From Hemileia vastatrix (taxonomy: Eukaryota > Basidiomycota > Pucciniomycetes > Pucciniales > Zaghouaniaceae), in contig JASXTE010000016.1 of the NCBI GenBank assembly GCA_030280995.1, forward strand, positions 23,754,501 to 23,818,500: a DNA stretch of 64,000 bases, read 5' to 3'. Shown piece by piece: positions 25,362 to 36,592 of the stretch (position 1 is the stretch's first letter; every line of letters begins with the position of its first letter). Under the pieces are notes generated by a model that saw nothing but the letters and a program-made list of their open reading frames with translations, ran no database searches and was not told the DNA's origin. A program made the translations under genes and the position numbers.

Positions 25362-25869
25362 CACCACAGAAAATCATCTGGCACCTGTTAGCAGGTGCTA
25401 ATCCCTCAATTCATCTATGATTCAAGAGTAACTCAGATTTGATGCTGCGCAAGCTAGCGTGCTCATTGTTCAGTGCGCGGTCTTTCCAGAAAAATTACAG
25501 TTAAGCTGAAACTGAGTTACAGCCCGATTCGAAAACATTGAGACAAAAATGAAAATTTTTGAAAATTTATTGACAGTCCAAAAGTTGAACTTCAGTACTT
25601 TCTTTGACATCTTCAATTCATTTTGTGGCATTCTGTTTGACTTCTCTTTCAACTCAGATGATGAAGAGGAACGAAACAACATAAAAATCAACCCATTTGC
25701 CACAAAATGAATTGATTGAAGATGTCAAAAAAAAATGCTGCAGCTCAACTTTTGGGCTGTCAATAAATTTTTGAAAATTTTCATTTTTGTCTCAATGTTT
25801 TCGGATCTGGCTGTAAATCAAAGATAGGGATTGGCACCTGCTATCAGGTGACCACATTTTTTTCTGGTG
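25362..25869. mobile_element. Foldback element of about 508 bp
   Basis: The two halves are inverted copies. The left half has GGCACCTGTTAGCAGGTGCT near 25380 and CGAAAACATTGAGAC near 25530. The right half carries the complements, with GGCACCTGCTATCAGGTG near 25835. The left arm also has an extra inner hairpin: GAGTAACTCAG near 25428 pairs with CTGAGTTAC near 25513. Long arms around a short centre near 25665 mean the transcript could form a long hairpin. No clear target duplication was found. Confidence 0.7.
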
Positions 25870-26573
25870 ATTGTTTGGAGTCTCGATGCTTATCTTTAGA
25901 CAACCATATTCAAATGGAGGTGCGTCAGTTTTTAATGGCGGACCAATGATCTTGATGCAAATGATAGGGAGGTAGATGTATGGCAGTAATTAATTGGTGG
26001 ACATGCGTGTTTATATCTCCATCCTTTCCCAGCGATATGCTTATGGATTGGAATTTCGTCATTTTTGTCCATCTTCAGCAAGAAAGACACATCTAGTATG
26101 TATGCACACATAGAAGCTGGAAAACTTTCAACACGATTCTCCTTGCCGATGAAAATAAATTAAATTTTCAGGATTTCATTTGACCTCACACCTGAACACC
26201 TCTTCAAATTTTATGGAGAAAGTGGTAGCCAAAGAATGGATAACAACCATGCAGAAAGCATTTGTATTTACACAGCTAAACCGGAAAGGCTTGCGGGTTT
26301 CTTGCTACTTATTCCTTGCCAAAAGCGACCTAAACTTATCTTTTTGGCGGAGGATCGGAGACGAGAAACCCGCAAGCTATTCAGGTTTTGCTGTATGAGA
26401 TAAAAGTGCAGCACCCCATGATCAGAGTGTTTTCCCATGTGTAGAGAGACTTCCTTCTCGTGGTGGGATTCTGCTTTGTCCAAGGAATGCATTGCCCCTC
26501 AAACTAGTCACCTTGCACCTCTTTGAATTATTACATTGACTCCTTCACCCTCATCCCACTGTTTCTTGCCTCC
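25870..26573. promoter_or_regulatory. Upstream region of the paladin-like gene with a hairpin insert
   Basis: At 26271-26396 a 126-bp segment has inverted ends: ACAGCTAAACC and GCTTGCGGGTTTCT on the left, AGAAACCCGCAAGC and GTTTTGCTGT on the right. It looks like a tiny MITE. It lies about 180 bp upstream of the ATG and could touch promoter function. The rest has no recognised feature. Confidence 0.5.
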
Positions 26574-29500
26574 ATGGCTGACCCCCTTGACTCGGACTCA
26601 GTCTCAGAATCTAGATCCAAATCTTCCATTCAACATACAGGACCTGCCTCCTCCCCATGCTGCTTGCATCAAAAATCTCCCTCATATCCTTCAAAATCAT
26701 CATCAGCTTATCAGCGTTCACAATCGCAGTCACCTAAGGCTTCTCTTTTTTCTCATAAAGCTTTTCTAACTCCCCCTCATCATCGAGCTGGAGCAAATGT
26801 CAAATTCAAAGACCACCCTACAAATACACATGATCAGACTCATACGCCTTTTCCCCTTTCTCAAGATATTGAATCCCCTAATCTTGGTAGATTCTTTAAA
26901 TTAGCACCAGGAGTAGTGAAAAGTCGTCAAGGTGCTGTCCTAAGTCGTGGATTTCTGTTGAAAACAGATCATTGGGCCAGTGGTAGATCTCAGCAGCTTT
27001 TGACCCATCAACTTCAGGGGGCTCCCAATTTTCGCTCTGGCGTTTATAATACTTACGGCGTTAGTATCCTTCGTCAACGTTATAACATTTTGTTTCTAAA
27101 ATTTTCTCAGAGTCAAATATTTCGATCCATTTTATGTGAATTTTAGACAGCCCAACCCACGTTATCTGGCCTCAAGACTATCTTAACATTTCTGAAAGCT
27201 CGTCCTACAGGCCGGGGCAAAGTAGCTTGGTTTTGCACACGTGAGGAACCCGTTGGTCAGTAGCTGATGCTGATAAATGCCAGCATCAGACTACCTAACC
27301 AACCTTGTCCCTCTGTTATTAGTTTATATCGCTGGAAGACCTTTTGTTTTGCGTGATTCTGTTCGACCCACTGAGTCATTTACCGGAAGCGAAAGAGCAG
27401 AGAATATTGAAGGGATCGAACAAAGGTATGAAATCACTTCACTATTATTGGCGCGCTGCTGGGAAAACTTTGCCTCCACCTCATGTTCATACCTTCCCTC
27501 CATTTTATAAATAATTACAGATTGAAAATCGATATTATCAAGGAATCATTGAACTATGATGGTTAGTTTTATTTAAAAAAACTATAAAAATATATGTTTG
27601 TCCTAATCAGAATCTTTCTAGGGCTTATAATGGTGAACTTCTCACTATCATCTGGATCAACTCATCAGGGCTGTATGGGCTAACTGATACTTTTTACACT
27701 ACCCAACTCACTCAAGGTTCATGAAGAAATCGGTAAGATCTCCAAGTATGACTGTTTATCTTCATCAAGTTAATTTTAAATGTTGATTTAGTTGAAGGGG
27801 ACATCTTGCCAACTTGGTTGGCAGCGGATGATGTCAAGACTACACGCGAACTTTGGCAAGAAGTACGGGAAGCGGGCTACAACGTAGATGTGAGGTTTAT
27901 TTTTATTTCATTCCATTAATATCTCTGCCCCAAGTTGCTGGAATTGTTTCTTATTTATTTATGTCCCCTTAGTATCATAGAATACCCATTTTCCCTGATC
28001 AATCACCTGAAGATTCTTATCTTGATCGATATGTGGCACTTCTTCGGACTGTTCCTACATCCACTAGCCTAGTGTTCAATTGTGGGATGGGGGTCGTTCG
28101 AACTACCTTTGCTATGGCTGCCGCAATTATTATGAGAAGAAGGCAAGTCATTAAAGAAGGGGGAGAAGATCTTTTTGGTTTAGAAAGTCCCAGTGAACAC
28201 GTGTTAAGTGGTGACACTGCAGTAAATGCAAGCAATAAAGAGCGTGTTAAAGCAATGAGAGCGTTAACATTATTAGGCGGGCAGGAGGCTATAACTGCGA
28301 GTTTGCTCAGGTTAATGCAGCTTCTGCAGAGATGTAAGTCTTGGATGGAATCTAATGTTTTCAAAAGTGATCAGCTAATTGTGCCATTCATTGCCATCAT
28401 TTTTATTAAATATTCTTAGGTCTGCCCACAGCTAATCAACATGCTGTTATGGATCTTCTAATGACACAGCCCAATTTATTAGAGAGTCTTCGGTTCGTTT
28501 GCAAAATTTTCCATCATGGCAAAGTTATATTTATTCTTTCTAGAGAGATGTAAAATTTTATGACTAAAAATGAGCTAACCTATAATTTTTACTTTTACCG
28601 GTTGTTTTCAGAAAAGCAGTTTCAGGAGAATATGATATAATACTTTCTTTGGTCTCAATCTTAGATCAAGGAAAATCTGAGAAAAAACTGGTAGATATGG
28701 TTGTCGACAATTGTAGGCTAAAGTTATGATAACTATTCATAAATTACAGAGTTTTATTATAATATTGATACTTGTGTGGTATTACATTTAGGTGATGAGG
28801 TGGTGCGTTCTATTGATCAATATTTTTATTGGCACTTTTAGCTTTGAAATAAGAATGTGTACTGATTTTTTGCTCCCTTCTCCCTCCTATGAATATAAAA
28901 AAAAATCTTCAGTCGAACATTCGTGACCACATATTGGAATATCGAATAAAGCTTGCTGTTACAGCTACTGAAGCAGATCAAAAGGATAAATTTCTAAAAA
29001 GTGCGTTGGCAGGCCTAGAACGATATTTCTTTCTTATCGCATTTTCTGGCTACTGTAACGAGCCTCCGATGAGTTTTAAAGATACATTTTCACCTTGGTT
29101 GAAGGTACACTTTTTTTAAAAACATTTTTCATTTTGGAAGTTTGTTCAATTGAAACCTTTACACTCACAAGTATTTATTTATTCCAGACTAGAAGTGAGA
29201 TTTTGAATATGATATCACGTATGAGACGAACAGCCCGGCAATTTGTGTTTGCTCCAGTGCACGATTTGACTTTGCTACTACGAGGTAAAGTTGGAAAACC
29301 AGCCCCCACAGCTGCTTTAAAACTCAAATACACTGATATTGAAAGAGGAGGTGGTGAAGTTGTTGGAACAGAATGGGCCCATCGGGTTGTGGAGGTTAGT
29401 TCTTCTTTTCCTATGAGATTACTAGCGGTCCTAATTTTTATTTTATTGCAGAGGCGAGAGGGCATCGTGTTACGCGCTGGATTAATTTTAAAAAATGATC

Positions 29501-30810
29501 AATGGCCAACTCAATTCTCCAGGGATGATTGCCAGATTCGAGGGGCTATCAATTTTCGTAGGGTGCCTGACAAGGCATTGTTTGGGTTATCACAGCCCAC
29601 CGAAGATGGCATCGACCGAGTAATAGAAAGAATTCAAACAGAGATACCACATAGTAGTAAACTTACATGGATTAATTTGAGGTAAATTAAGTTTCTTTGT
29701 TTTCATTTGATTCTTAAAAAAATCTAACTTGCCTGAAATCATCTCATTTCAAGGGAAGAGCCTATAATTTACATTAATGGAGTTCCCCATGTACTTCGAC
29801 TTGAAGCAGTTGGCTTAAGAAATATGAAGAGTTACGCGTGAGCATTTGAAGTATGGGTAAAGTAACATATTAGCCCCTGCTTGATGAGCTAATTAAGTGC
29901 TTTTGTTTAATAGTGGTATATCTGCAGGTCGTTTAGAATTACTGGAGGATCGGTTGAAATTTGATATGTAGGTTGTCATATCAAGAAGATTAAAATATCG
30001 TTGATAACTTTTGTTTATCTTATTGCATCTTTTTGTGGATCAGTTTGAATGAATTGAAAATGTTTGATGGTCGGATTTTGCTGCACATTGAAACGGACGA
30101 TGGATCGATTGTTGGAATTTGGGAGTCTGTTTCAGCTGATGGAGTCAAAACTCTGCGTGAAATCATGGACCAGAAGTCAACTGATTTGAGTACTCGCGTG
30201 CAATTGGATTTCCGTAGATTACCAATCACCGCTGGTAAATGGAGATTTTCAATTTACTAGTCTCAGTCTCCAGTTTCGGTCATCTGTAATTTTTGAATTC
30301 AGACATACTGACATTTCAACATGCTTTGTACAGAGCGCTCCCCTGATTTTGAGGATATTAAACATCTTATTGAAGTGATACAAGCTGATCCCAAAGCAAC
30401 TTTTATTATAAATTGTCAATTGGGCCGCGGTCGATCAACTTTAGTTATGGCATGTATTCTTCTAGTTCAAGAATGGTTAGCCCATGGTGGTGGTCGCTTT
30501 GCATTCGCAGAAGTTCAAGCTTCCAAAGGCCAATTGTCCTATCAGATGATTAATAATCTGTTACGAGTCATGCGGCACGGAAGAGGTATAAAGGCTGCAG
30601 TTGATGCTGCCGTTAGCAAGTGCTCAGCAGTTTACGATTTGATAGAATCTATTGAAATATGCAGAAAAAAGGCTGAAGATGCTGGAGATAATCTTAGTTT
30701 ACGAGACGAATACTGTAAAAAAGGTATCCAAAATGTAGGCAGATGTTTTCTATTTTTACCGCTGGGTAAATCCACACAACTTATCAGCTGAATGTTTTTT
30801 TTTTTTTTTT

Positions 30811-30848
<38 letters not shown>

Positions 30849-33263
30849 AGTTAAGACGTTATTCTTTTCTTCTAATTTTGACTTGTTATTTAAACGAGAC
30901 CATTGCTGACACCTGGCGAGAATTACAAGTCAACCAATCTTTTGAAGTATTTTGGAGCCAACATCAAGGTGAAAGTTTGACTATTGCTTTTTAATACCCC
31001 ATTTTTGTGCTTAATTCTGTGCGATAGCTCAAAGATTTTAATCTTTCTTTCCTTTAAGTATTCAAAACAATTCAAAATGAACTCATAGGAGTTGATATAC
31101 TGGCACTGACTCCCCTAGAGTTAGGAAATTTTGCCTTGGATGGGATAGAATCGACTGAAGAAGAACAAACAGTTGTAGCCCAGCGATCTGGAGATGTACT
31201 ATCATCTCAGACTATTCTAAAATCTGACTTTTTCCCAGGATTACAGAAGATGACGCTACCGCTGCGAATCACAGGGCTCCCAAACATTAGGTACTTTTTT
31301 TTAGCAAAGTTTGATTGTTTAAAGAAAAAGATTTTTGAATATATCTCTTTTTAAAGAGAAGTACCACTAGCGCTAGGCCCAATATTCGGTTATTCTCCGC
31401 CAAATATTGTTGGCACTGGGATGCCCACAGTTGATGGTCTTCGCCGAGGGCTGGAAAGAATTACTGCAGTGAATCAGAAAGAGAAAAAATGGAGTGTCTA
31501 TTGGACTTCAATGAGAGGTATTTCTGGTTTCTTTAAAAAATATTCGAAAGCTAATGTTTTTATCTTTTACTGAATCCCACGTTTTGGTTCCTTTTCTTCC
31601 CCAAACAGAAGAACCTGTATTGTATATCAGTGGTCGGCCTCATGTACTAAGACTATTCGGACAACCTTTGGAAAACGTGGTGACAACTGGAGTCACTACA
31701 TCAGCTGTTGAGAGAATGGAAATTGCTTTAAAACAAGATGTATTGAGAGAGCTACGTCAAAGAGATGGAAAAGTACTTTTGCACGATGAAATAGAAGAAG
31801 GTGGAAAGTTTTTTGTCACAGGATTGGCTAGCTTCTTTTCTTTTTTCTAAACTTTTTTTGCATTATTTGACGGGTGTCTTGGTATTATAGTGGGAAAACG
31901 TTAAAGAAACGGATATTATGACACCTCGAGAAGTTTTTGACTTGATGAAAGAGGAAGGTTTTGATGTCAATTATGCACGCTTACCAGGTCAAAACCTTTT
32001 TAAGGCACCATTCTCACTTGCAAAAACAATTCCTGATGATTAGTTGAATGGTTTGAATAGTGACCGACGAACAGGTGCCTTTACCAGGTGTATTCGCAAA
32101 GCTTGAAGAAAGAGTTACTGAGGCTCTTCAATCTAACCGAACTCACTTGGTATTCAATTGTCAGATGGGAAGAGGTCGAACCACGACTGGTATGGTTGCA
32201 GCCATGTTGGTAGCTAATATACTTGTCATGCGTAGCTGGAACAATAAGTCCACTGCTCCTTCTGTTATGACCGACGAAGAGACAGAAGATAAGTCTCATT
32301 CTCCCGTTGTAGGGTTAGACACTTGGGATGGAAGAGATATTGATCCATATCTTCAAGGTAACTTTTTTTAATAGATTATTATCTGTTTTTTGAACGTCGA
32401 GTTGATACTTTTCTTACAGGTGAATATAAAATCATTTTACAACTAGTTGGAGTATTGCAATACGGTAGAAATGCTAAGAAACTAACTGATCTTGCTATTG
32501 AGTGAGTTTTCAGTTTCAATGAATACAATACATGAAGTTTTTTCTTTTTTCTAAGGAGGGGGGGGGGGATAAGATTAAGTTTGGTTAACTTTGTATGCTG
32601 TGTTTTTTTCTTTTAGTGCCATGGATTCAGTTCAGAATTTGTAAGTTTTTTCAATTTTTAAAATTGATTCAGTTAAACTTTAAGAAGTCAAGTAGAGATA
32701 TTTTGCTCGTAATTTCACTACAAATTCATACTTTTTTTAAACTGGTTAGGTTGGGTTGAGTAAGAGGGAGAATATTTTATTAATTAGTGGTGTTTTTGTT
32801 TTGATTCAGACGAAAAGCTATTTATGATTTCAAGCTACGGGCAGCAGCAGCTGAACCAGGAACTGAAGAAGCCCATAAAAGGGCTACTGCAGCTTCAAAT
32901 TATTTATTTCGGTGAGTTTAAAAAAATCAGTTGCCATTTTGTTCATATCTTTGGGTTATAAACAAACTTTCATTATTTGTTTTGTTATTTGGTTTTTTTT
33001 GTGCTCATGTATCTATCTATATATTGTTTGGTGGCAGATACGGCTCTTTGATTGCGTTTTCAAGTTACTTGTTGGAACGAGCAGAAGTGGAACATCATCA
33101 TGATGTCAATCTCTATGGAATAGACTACTTATCTTCTGATCCTAAACCTTCCAAACTTGATCAACCTCATCGTAGTCCTAAAGGTGGTATTCCTTCGTTC
33201 CATCAGTGGTTGACAGAGCATCGTGAAATTACGCATGTTTTATCAAAGAGAAGTTTGGATTGA
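26574..33263 (+). CDS. Paladin-like phosphatase with three C-x5-R motifs, 28 exons
   Basis: Paladin family (PTP-like phytase fold); vertebrate paladin acts on phosphoinositides. The joined CDS is 4314 nt, 1437 aa, in frame throughout. A low-complexity Ser/Pro leader (about 1-110) precedes three homologous units. Each has a GRP/GVPxVLR strand (YIAGRPFVLR, YINGVPHVLR, YISGRPHVLR) and a P-loop: NCGMGVVRT (Cys 325), NCQLGRGRS (Cys 817), NCQMGRGRT (Cys 1228). The fungal protein is cytosolic by appearance: no signal peptide or membrane segment. Exons: 26574-27059, 27147-27255, 27323-27425, 27521-27561, 27622-27632, 27717-27732, 27792-27889, 27973-28333, 28420-28492, 28612-28712, 28792-28802, 28913-29104, 29188-29394, 29452-29681, 29754-29837, 29914-29967, 30044-30234, 30334-30734, 30851-30968, 31059-31290, 31357-31517, 31609-31814, 31891-31987, 32061-32357, 32420-32501, 32617-32640, 32810-32911, 33038-33263. 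Weakest calls are the donors after 28802 and 31814. The substrate is not predictable from sequence. Confidence 0.9.
30735..30850 (+). repeat. T-run and AT microsatellite inside intron 18
   Basis: Intron 18 of the paladin-like gene holds a T run and then a perfect (AT)n tract (about 30817-30844) just before the acceptor ACAG. The tract replaces the usual pyrimidine tract and is likely to vary in length between strains. Confidence 0.75.
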
Positions 33264-35132
33264 GGCTAGATTATTTGTGAGTTTACATGATTCAACCATG
33301 TATATATATGAATATATATATATACATATATATTAGCATACAGGAAGACTTGTATGTCTTTACGGATTTGTTGTTTTATGTGAGTGAGTGTGCTAGAGAT
33401 TCATAAAATCAGCTACCAAATTAGGGTATCCATTTTTTTTATTTGTTGAGGGGGGCAAAGGGTCATGTTTTTTATTATTGATAAACAATATAATATAGTT
33501 TGTAGCAAACAATGGGAACAAAAGCAAAGCATATATATTGATTTCTGTATGTGTATGTGTATCTATATTACATGATCAAAGACTTCTTCCTAATTAATGC
33601 ATGCATAAGAGCATCTACCTTTTAAACAATCAAACAATCATGAGTCATCTACTGCTAATCTCAGAAGGCTTGGGGTTGGATTACAAGTCATTCCCTGTTG
33701 AATGCATGGGTCAGCTTACCAAAACTCATGACTTTGGTGAGACATAAGAGACAAGACAATTGCAAGCTTTGTGGGATTAGCAGTACATACAACTTGAATC
33801 AATGATCAACTGACATCTAGTTGGAAAAACCTTGCCCTTTTTTTTTTTGCTTTTTTCTTTTTGCTTTTCTTACTAAAAGCAACCTAAACTCATGTTTTTA
33901 GCATGGAATGGAAGACAAAAACATAGCAAAACTTTTTTTTCAAATGGATGTATTATGTGCTTTCATTCAAAATAAGTTGGCAGTATTTATATTTAGTTAC
34001 ATCATTGTTATTCATTTATGTTAATGATAGGTTACCCTTAAAACAATTTTTTTTTTTTTTTGATAAAAATTAATGTTAGCCTGTGTTAGGATTTGGATTG
34101 AAAGGTGAGGAGGAGGAGTGCCTTGATGCTATGCATGGGAAGAGGCAGAAGGGAGGGATATTGCATAAATGGGTTTTATGGGGCAAGCACTGTGGGGAGT
34201 TCCTCATTGGACAACTTATTTAGTTATCCAGTTACTGTGTAGTCTCTCATAGCTGTAACCCTGTGTCAGTGTATGCTAGTATTTAAGTATGATTTAATAG
34301 TAAATATTAATGGTCCTACTACTTATTAATAAATGATTTATAGATTGAACCTCAGGGAAAGACTAATAAAATGGTTATGCTCAATTTTCAACTCACAATA
34401 TTTGGATTGGTGCAGACTAGTGGTGGAAAATAGGCTAATAAAATATAGTTATAGCTAATATAAAGATAATATCAATTTATAAAGGCTTTAAAATATATTT
34501 TTATATGATAATAATTGTTTTATAATGTTTATTTGAGTTGTAGAAAGTAAATGATGTCCAATAACCTGTCAAATCCTCCCTTACTTATAGCAAAATCCAC
34601 TGGAGTGCACAGACCTTCAATACAGATGATGTCACTGCTATCCCTGGAAATTACAGCACTGTGAGGGCCCATCACCTCCCCATGGCGTCCACTTCAAGCA
34701 GTTTCAATACCCAGATTTCCAGTAAGGACCCTCCATCACAATTAATGATACCACAGACCCATACCATAAATAGAATAAACAGTTAAAAGCAGATACCATA
34801 AAGAAAAAGGTAAAATAACTCATCCAAAGAGTATATAGTGAAACCCAAAGCATATAAAGGAACCAAATTAACTGTCCAAGCCCCCAATAACATCTCCAAG
34901 CATCCATATTAACCCAGTAATCATATCCCAACCCATAAATCTGTGAAAATCCATCCAAGGAAGCAGATTAAGTTGTCCAAACTGGATATATGCACCTGAA
35001 ATAGGTGTATATGCTTGTGTAGGTGTTGTGAGTCCACTGAATACGTCCATATGACCTAAAATAAGCAGAAAAATAAAGTTTATAGGCTATTAAGAGGTTA
35101 AAACCCACTTATAGACCTAAATATACATAATA
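33264..35132. other. Downstream spacer of the paladin-like gene
   Basis: An AT microsatellite-like stretch follows the stop (33299-33335). No credible gene is visible; minus ORFs at 34704-34958 and 34868-35050 are Trp/Tyr-rich chance frames over a repeated ACCCATA/AACCCA-type sequence. Confidence 0.4.
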
Positions 35133-35330
35133 GGGGGTAACAAAGTTAGAAATCTTCCATTTTACAATACCTCTTTTTTCAACCAAAGTAACCATGATTA
35201 TTTTTTAAAATATGCCATATTGTGCCCCCAAAACACCTTTTTACTAAGGATTAATAGAAAGTTTGTGGCTCTCTTTTGGTGTTGTGAAATAACTTTTAAA
35301 TCATTACACATTTCTAACTTTGATACCCCC
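35133..35330. mobile_element. 198-bp MITE with GGGGGTA termini, TA target
   Basis: The left end GGGGGTAACAAAGTTAGAAA and the right end TTTCTAACTTTGATACCCCC are inverted copies with one mismatch in about 20 bp. TA flanks both sides. The size and target fit a mariner-type non-autonomous element distinct from the CACYACRC family. Only one copy is in this window. Confidence 0.75.
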
Positions 35331-35509
35331 TAATGTAACTACATATTTCACTGAATATGAGGTTTATGTATACATATAAGCTTATGTATGTCTATAATTA
35401 CTTAATATCAATTAAGATAAGTATATTATGACTCCATTAGCACCTTAATAAGTATTATGGGGCTATGGATAAGCTATTCAAACTTATATAAGTCATTTAA
35501 TAGTGTAAT

Positions 35510-36557
35510 TGTCAAGGTACGCTTTTGGTCTAGAAGATTTGGTATGAAGTTTTACGAGGATTTTAAGGGTTAACATGGATTCTCAAAAATTTGGTACATA
35601 TTTCTCAATCAAAGATGACTTTACTCAATGATAAGAGGTAAATTTAAAATATCAATATAATTTATAGATTAGAATTACGTTCTTGTAAATACTAAAGATA
35701 TAAGAGATAAGAGATAAGTATTATATTGTAGTTGTAATAATAAGTAAGTTGGTAAAAAAGAATGAATCAAAAACAACAAAAAGAGAGGCCTTATATAGGC
35801 AAAGGAGGGACAAAGCACGGAAATCAAATTCTGAAAACAGTAGTATGAGAGAGAGAGAAAAAGAATATTCCTGAAGGAGTATTTTCAAATAATAAAGTTG
35901 TTCTAAAAAGAAGGCGTCAAAAAGATGTATTTACAGAGTATGTCAGAAATACATCAATTTATTTAATATTTACTGTAGAAGTCAATTCTAAATAATAAAT
36001 TTGAATTTTTGTATATATTTAATATTATTTGAATATTAAAATCTATTTTTTAATATAAATCTTTATTTCTTCCAACCTGCCAATTGAGCACGGTGTTAGA
36101 GAAAAAATATAAGGGACAATTTTATATTTAATTTTAATTATTCATTTAATTTTATCATTCTGTAATTAGTTAATCTATCACTACGCAATATAGGGGGTGG
36201 ACTTGCTAGCAAGTCCTCAACCTGAACTCAGATGGAACTCAGATGGAACTCAGACTGAACTCATACTGAACCCATACTGAACTCTACTTGAACACCCACC
36301 TAAAACTGTTCTTCTGAGTGGTGTTCATTCCTGATTGTATGGCTCCTTTATCAATAGCTCAATGTGTGTTCAATCTATGGTGAGTTTGGGTCCAAGGTTG
36401 CGGACTTGCTAGCAAGTCCGCCCCCCATATTGTGTGGTGTATTATAAGTAATTTTAATGTAACTAATTTATAATTAAATAATTAAAATGATAAGGTGCGG
36501 CTTCATCCAGTAAATAATTAATTATTTCACTGGGTAAGTCTAGTAGCCTGGCTGACA
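35510..36557 (-). repeat. Gypsy-B LTR a, carrying a MITE
   Basis: It begins TGTCAAGGTACG and ends GCCTGGCTGACA. It equals LTR b apart from point changes and the 262-bp MITE plus its duplicated TA. Next to it at 36558-36569, on the minus strand, is AGAGTGAGGGAG, the likely polypurine tract of unit 1. Confidence 0.92.
36178..36439. mobile_element. 262-bp MITE inside LTR a, empty site preserved in LTR b and c
   Basis: It starts TCACTACGCAATATAGGGGG and ends CATATTGTGTGGTG, flanked by TA at 36176-36177 and 36440-36441. The homologous sites in LTR b (about 43911) and LTR c (about 52641) read GTTAATTTATTATAAG without it, so both boundaries and the TA duplication are directly demonstrated. The perfect palindrome GGACTTGCTAGCAAGTCC occurs at 36199-36216 and again at 36402-36419. 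GAACTCAGATG repeats follow the left palindrome. Confidence 0.96.
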
Positions 36558-36592
36558 CTCCCTCACTCTAAAAAAAACAATAAAAAAAAATG

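Noticed and set aside
29175..29465. Minus-strand ORF of 96 codons inside the paladin-like gene
   Set aside because: Lies opposite exons 13 and 14, which have clear protein similarity on the plus strand.
36178..36439. Treating the longer LTR a as a distinct LTR type
   Set aside because: The extra 264 bp are fully explained by the MITE and its TA duplication.
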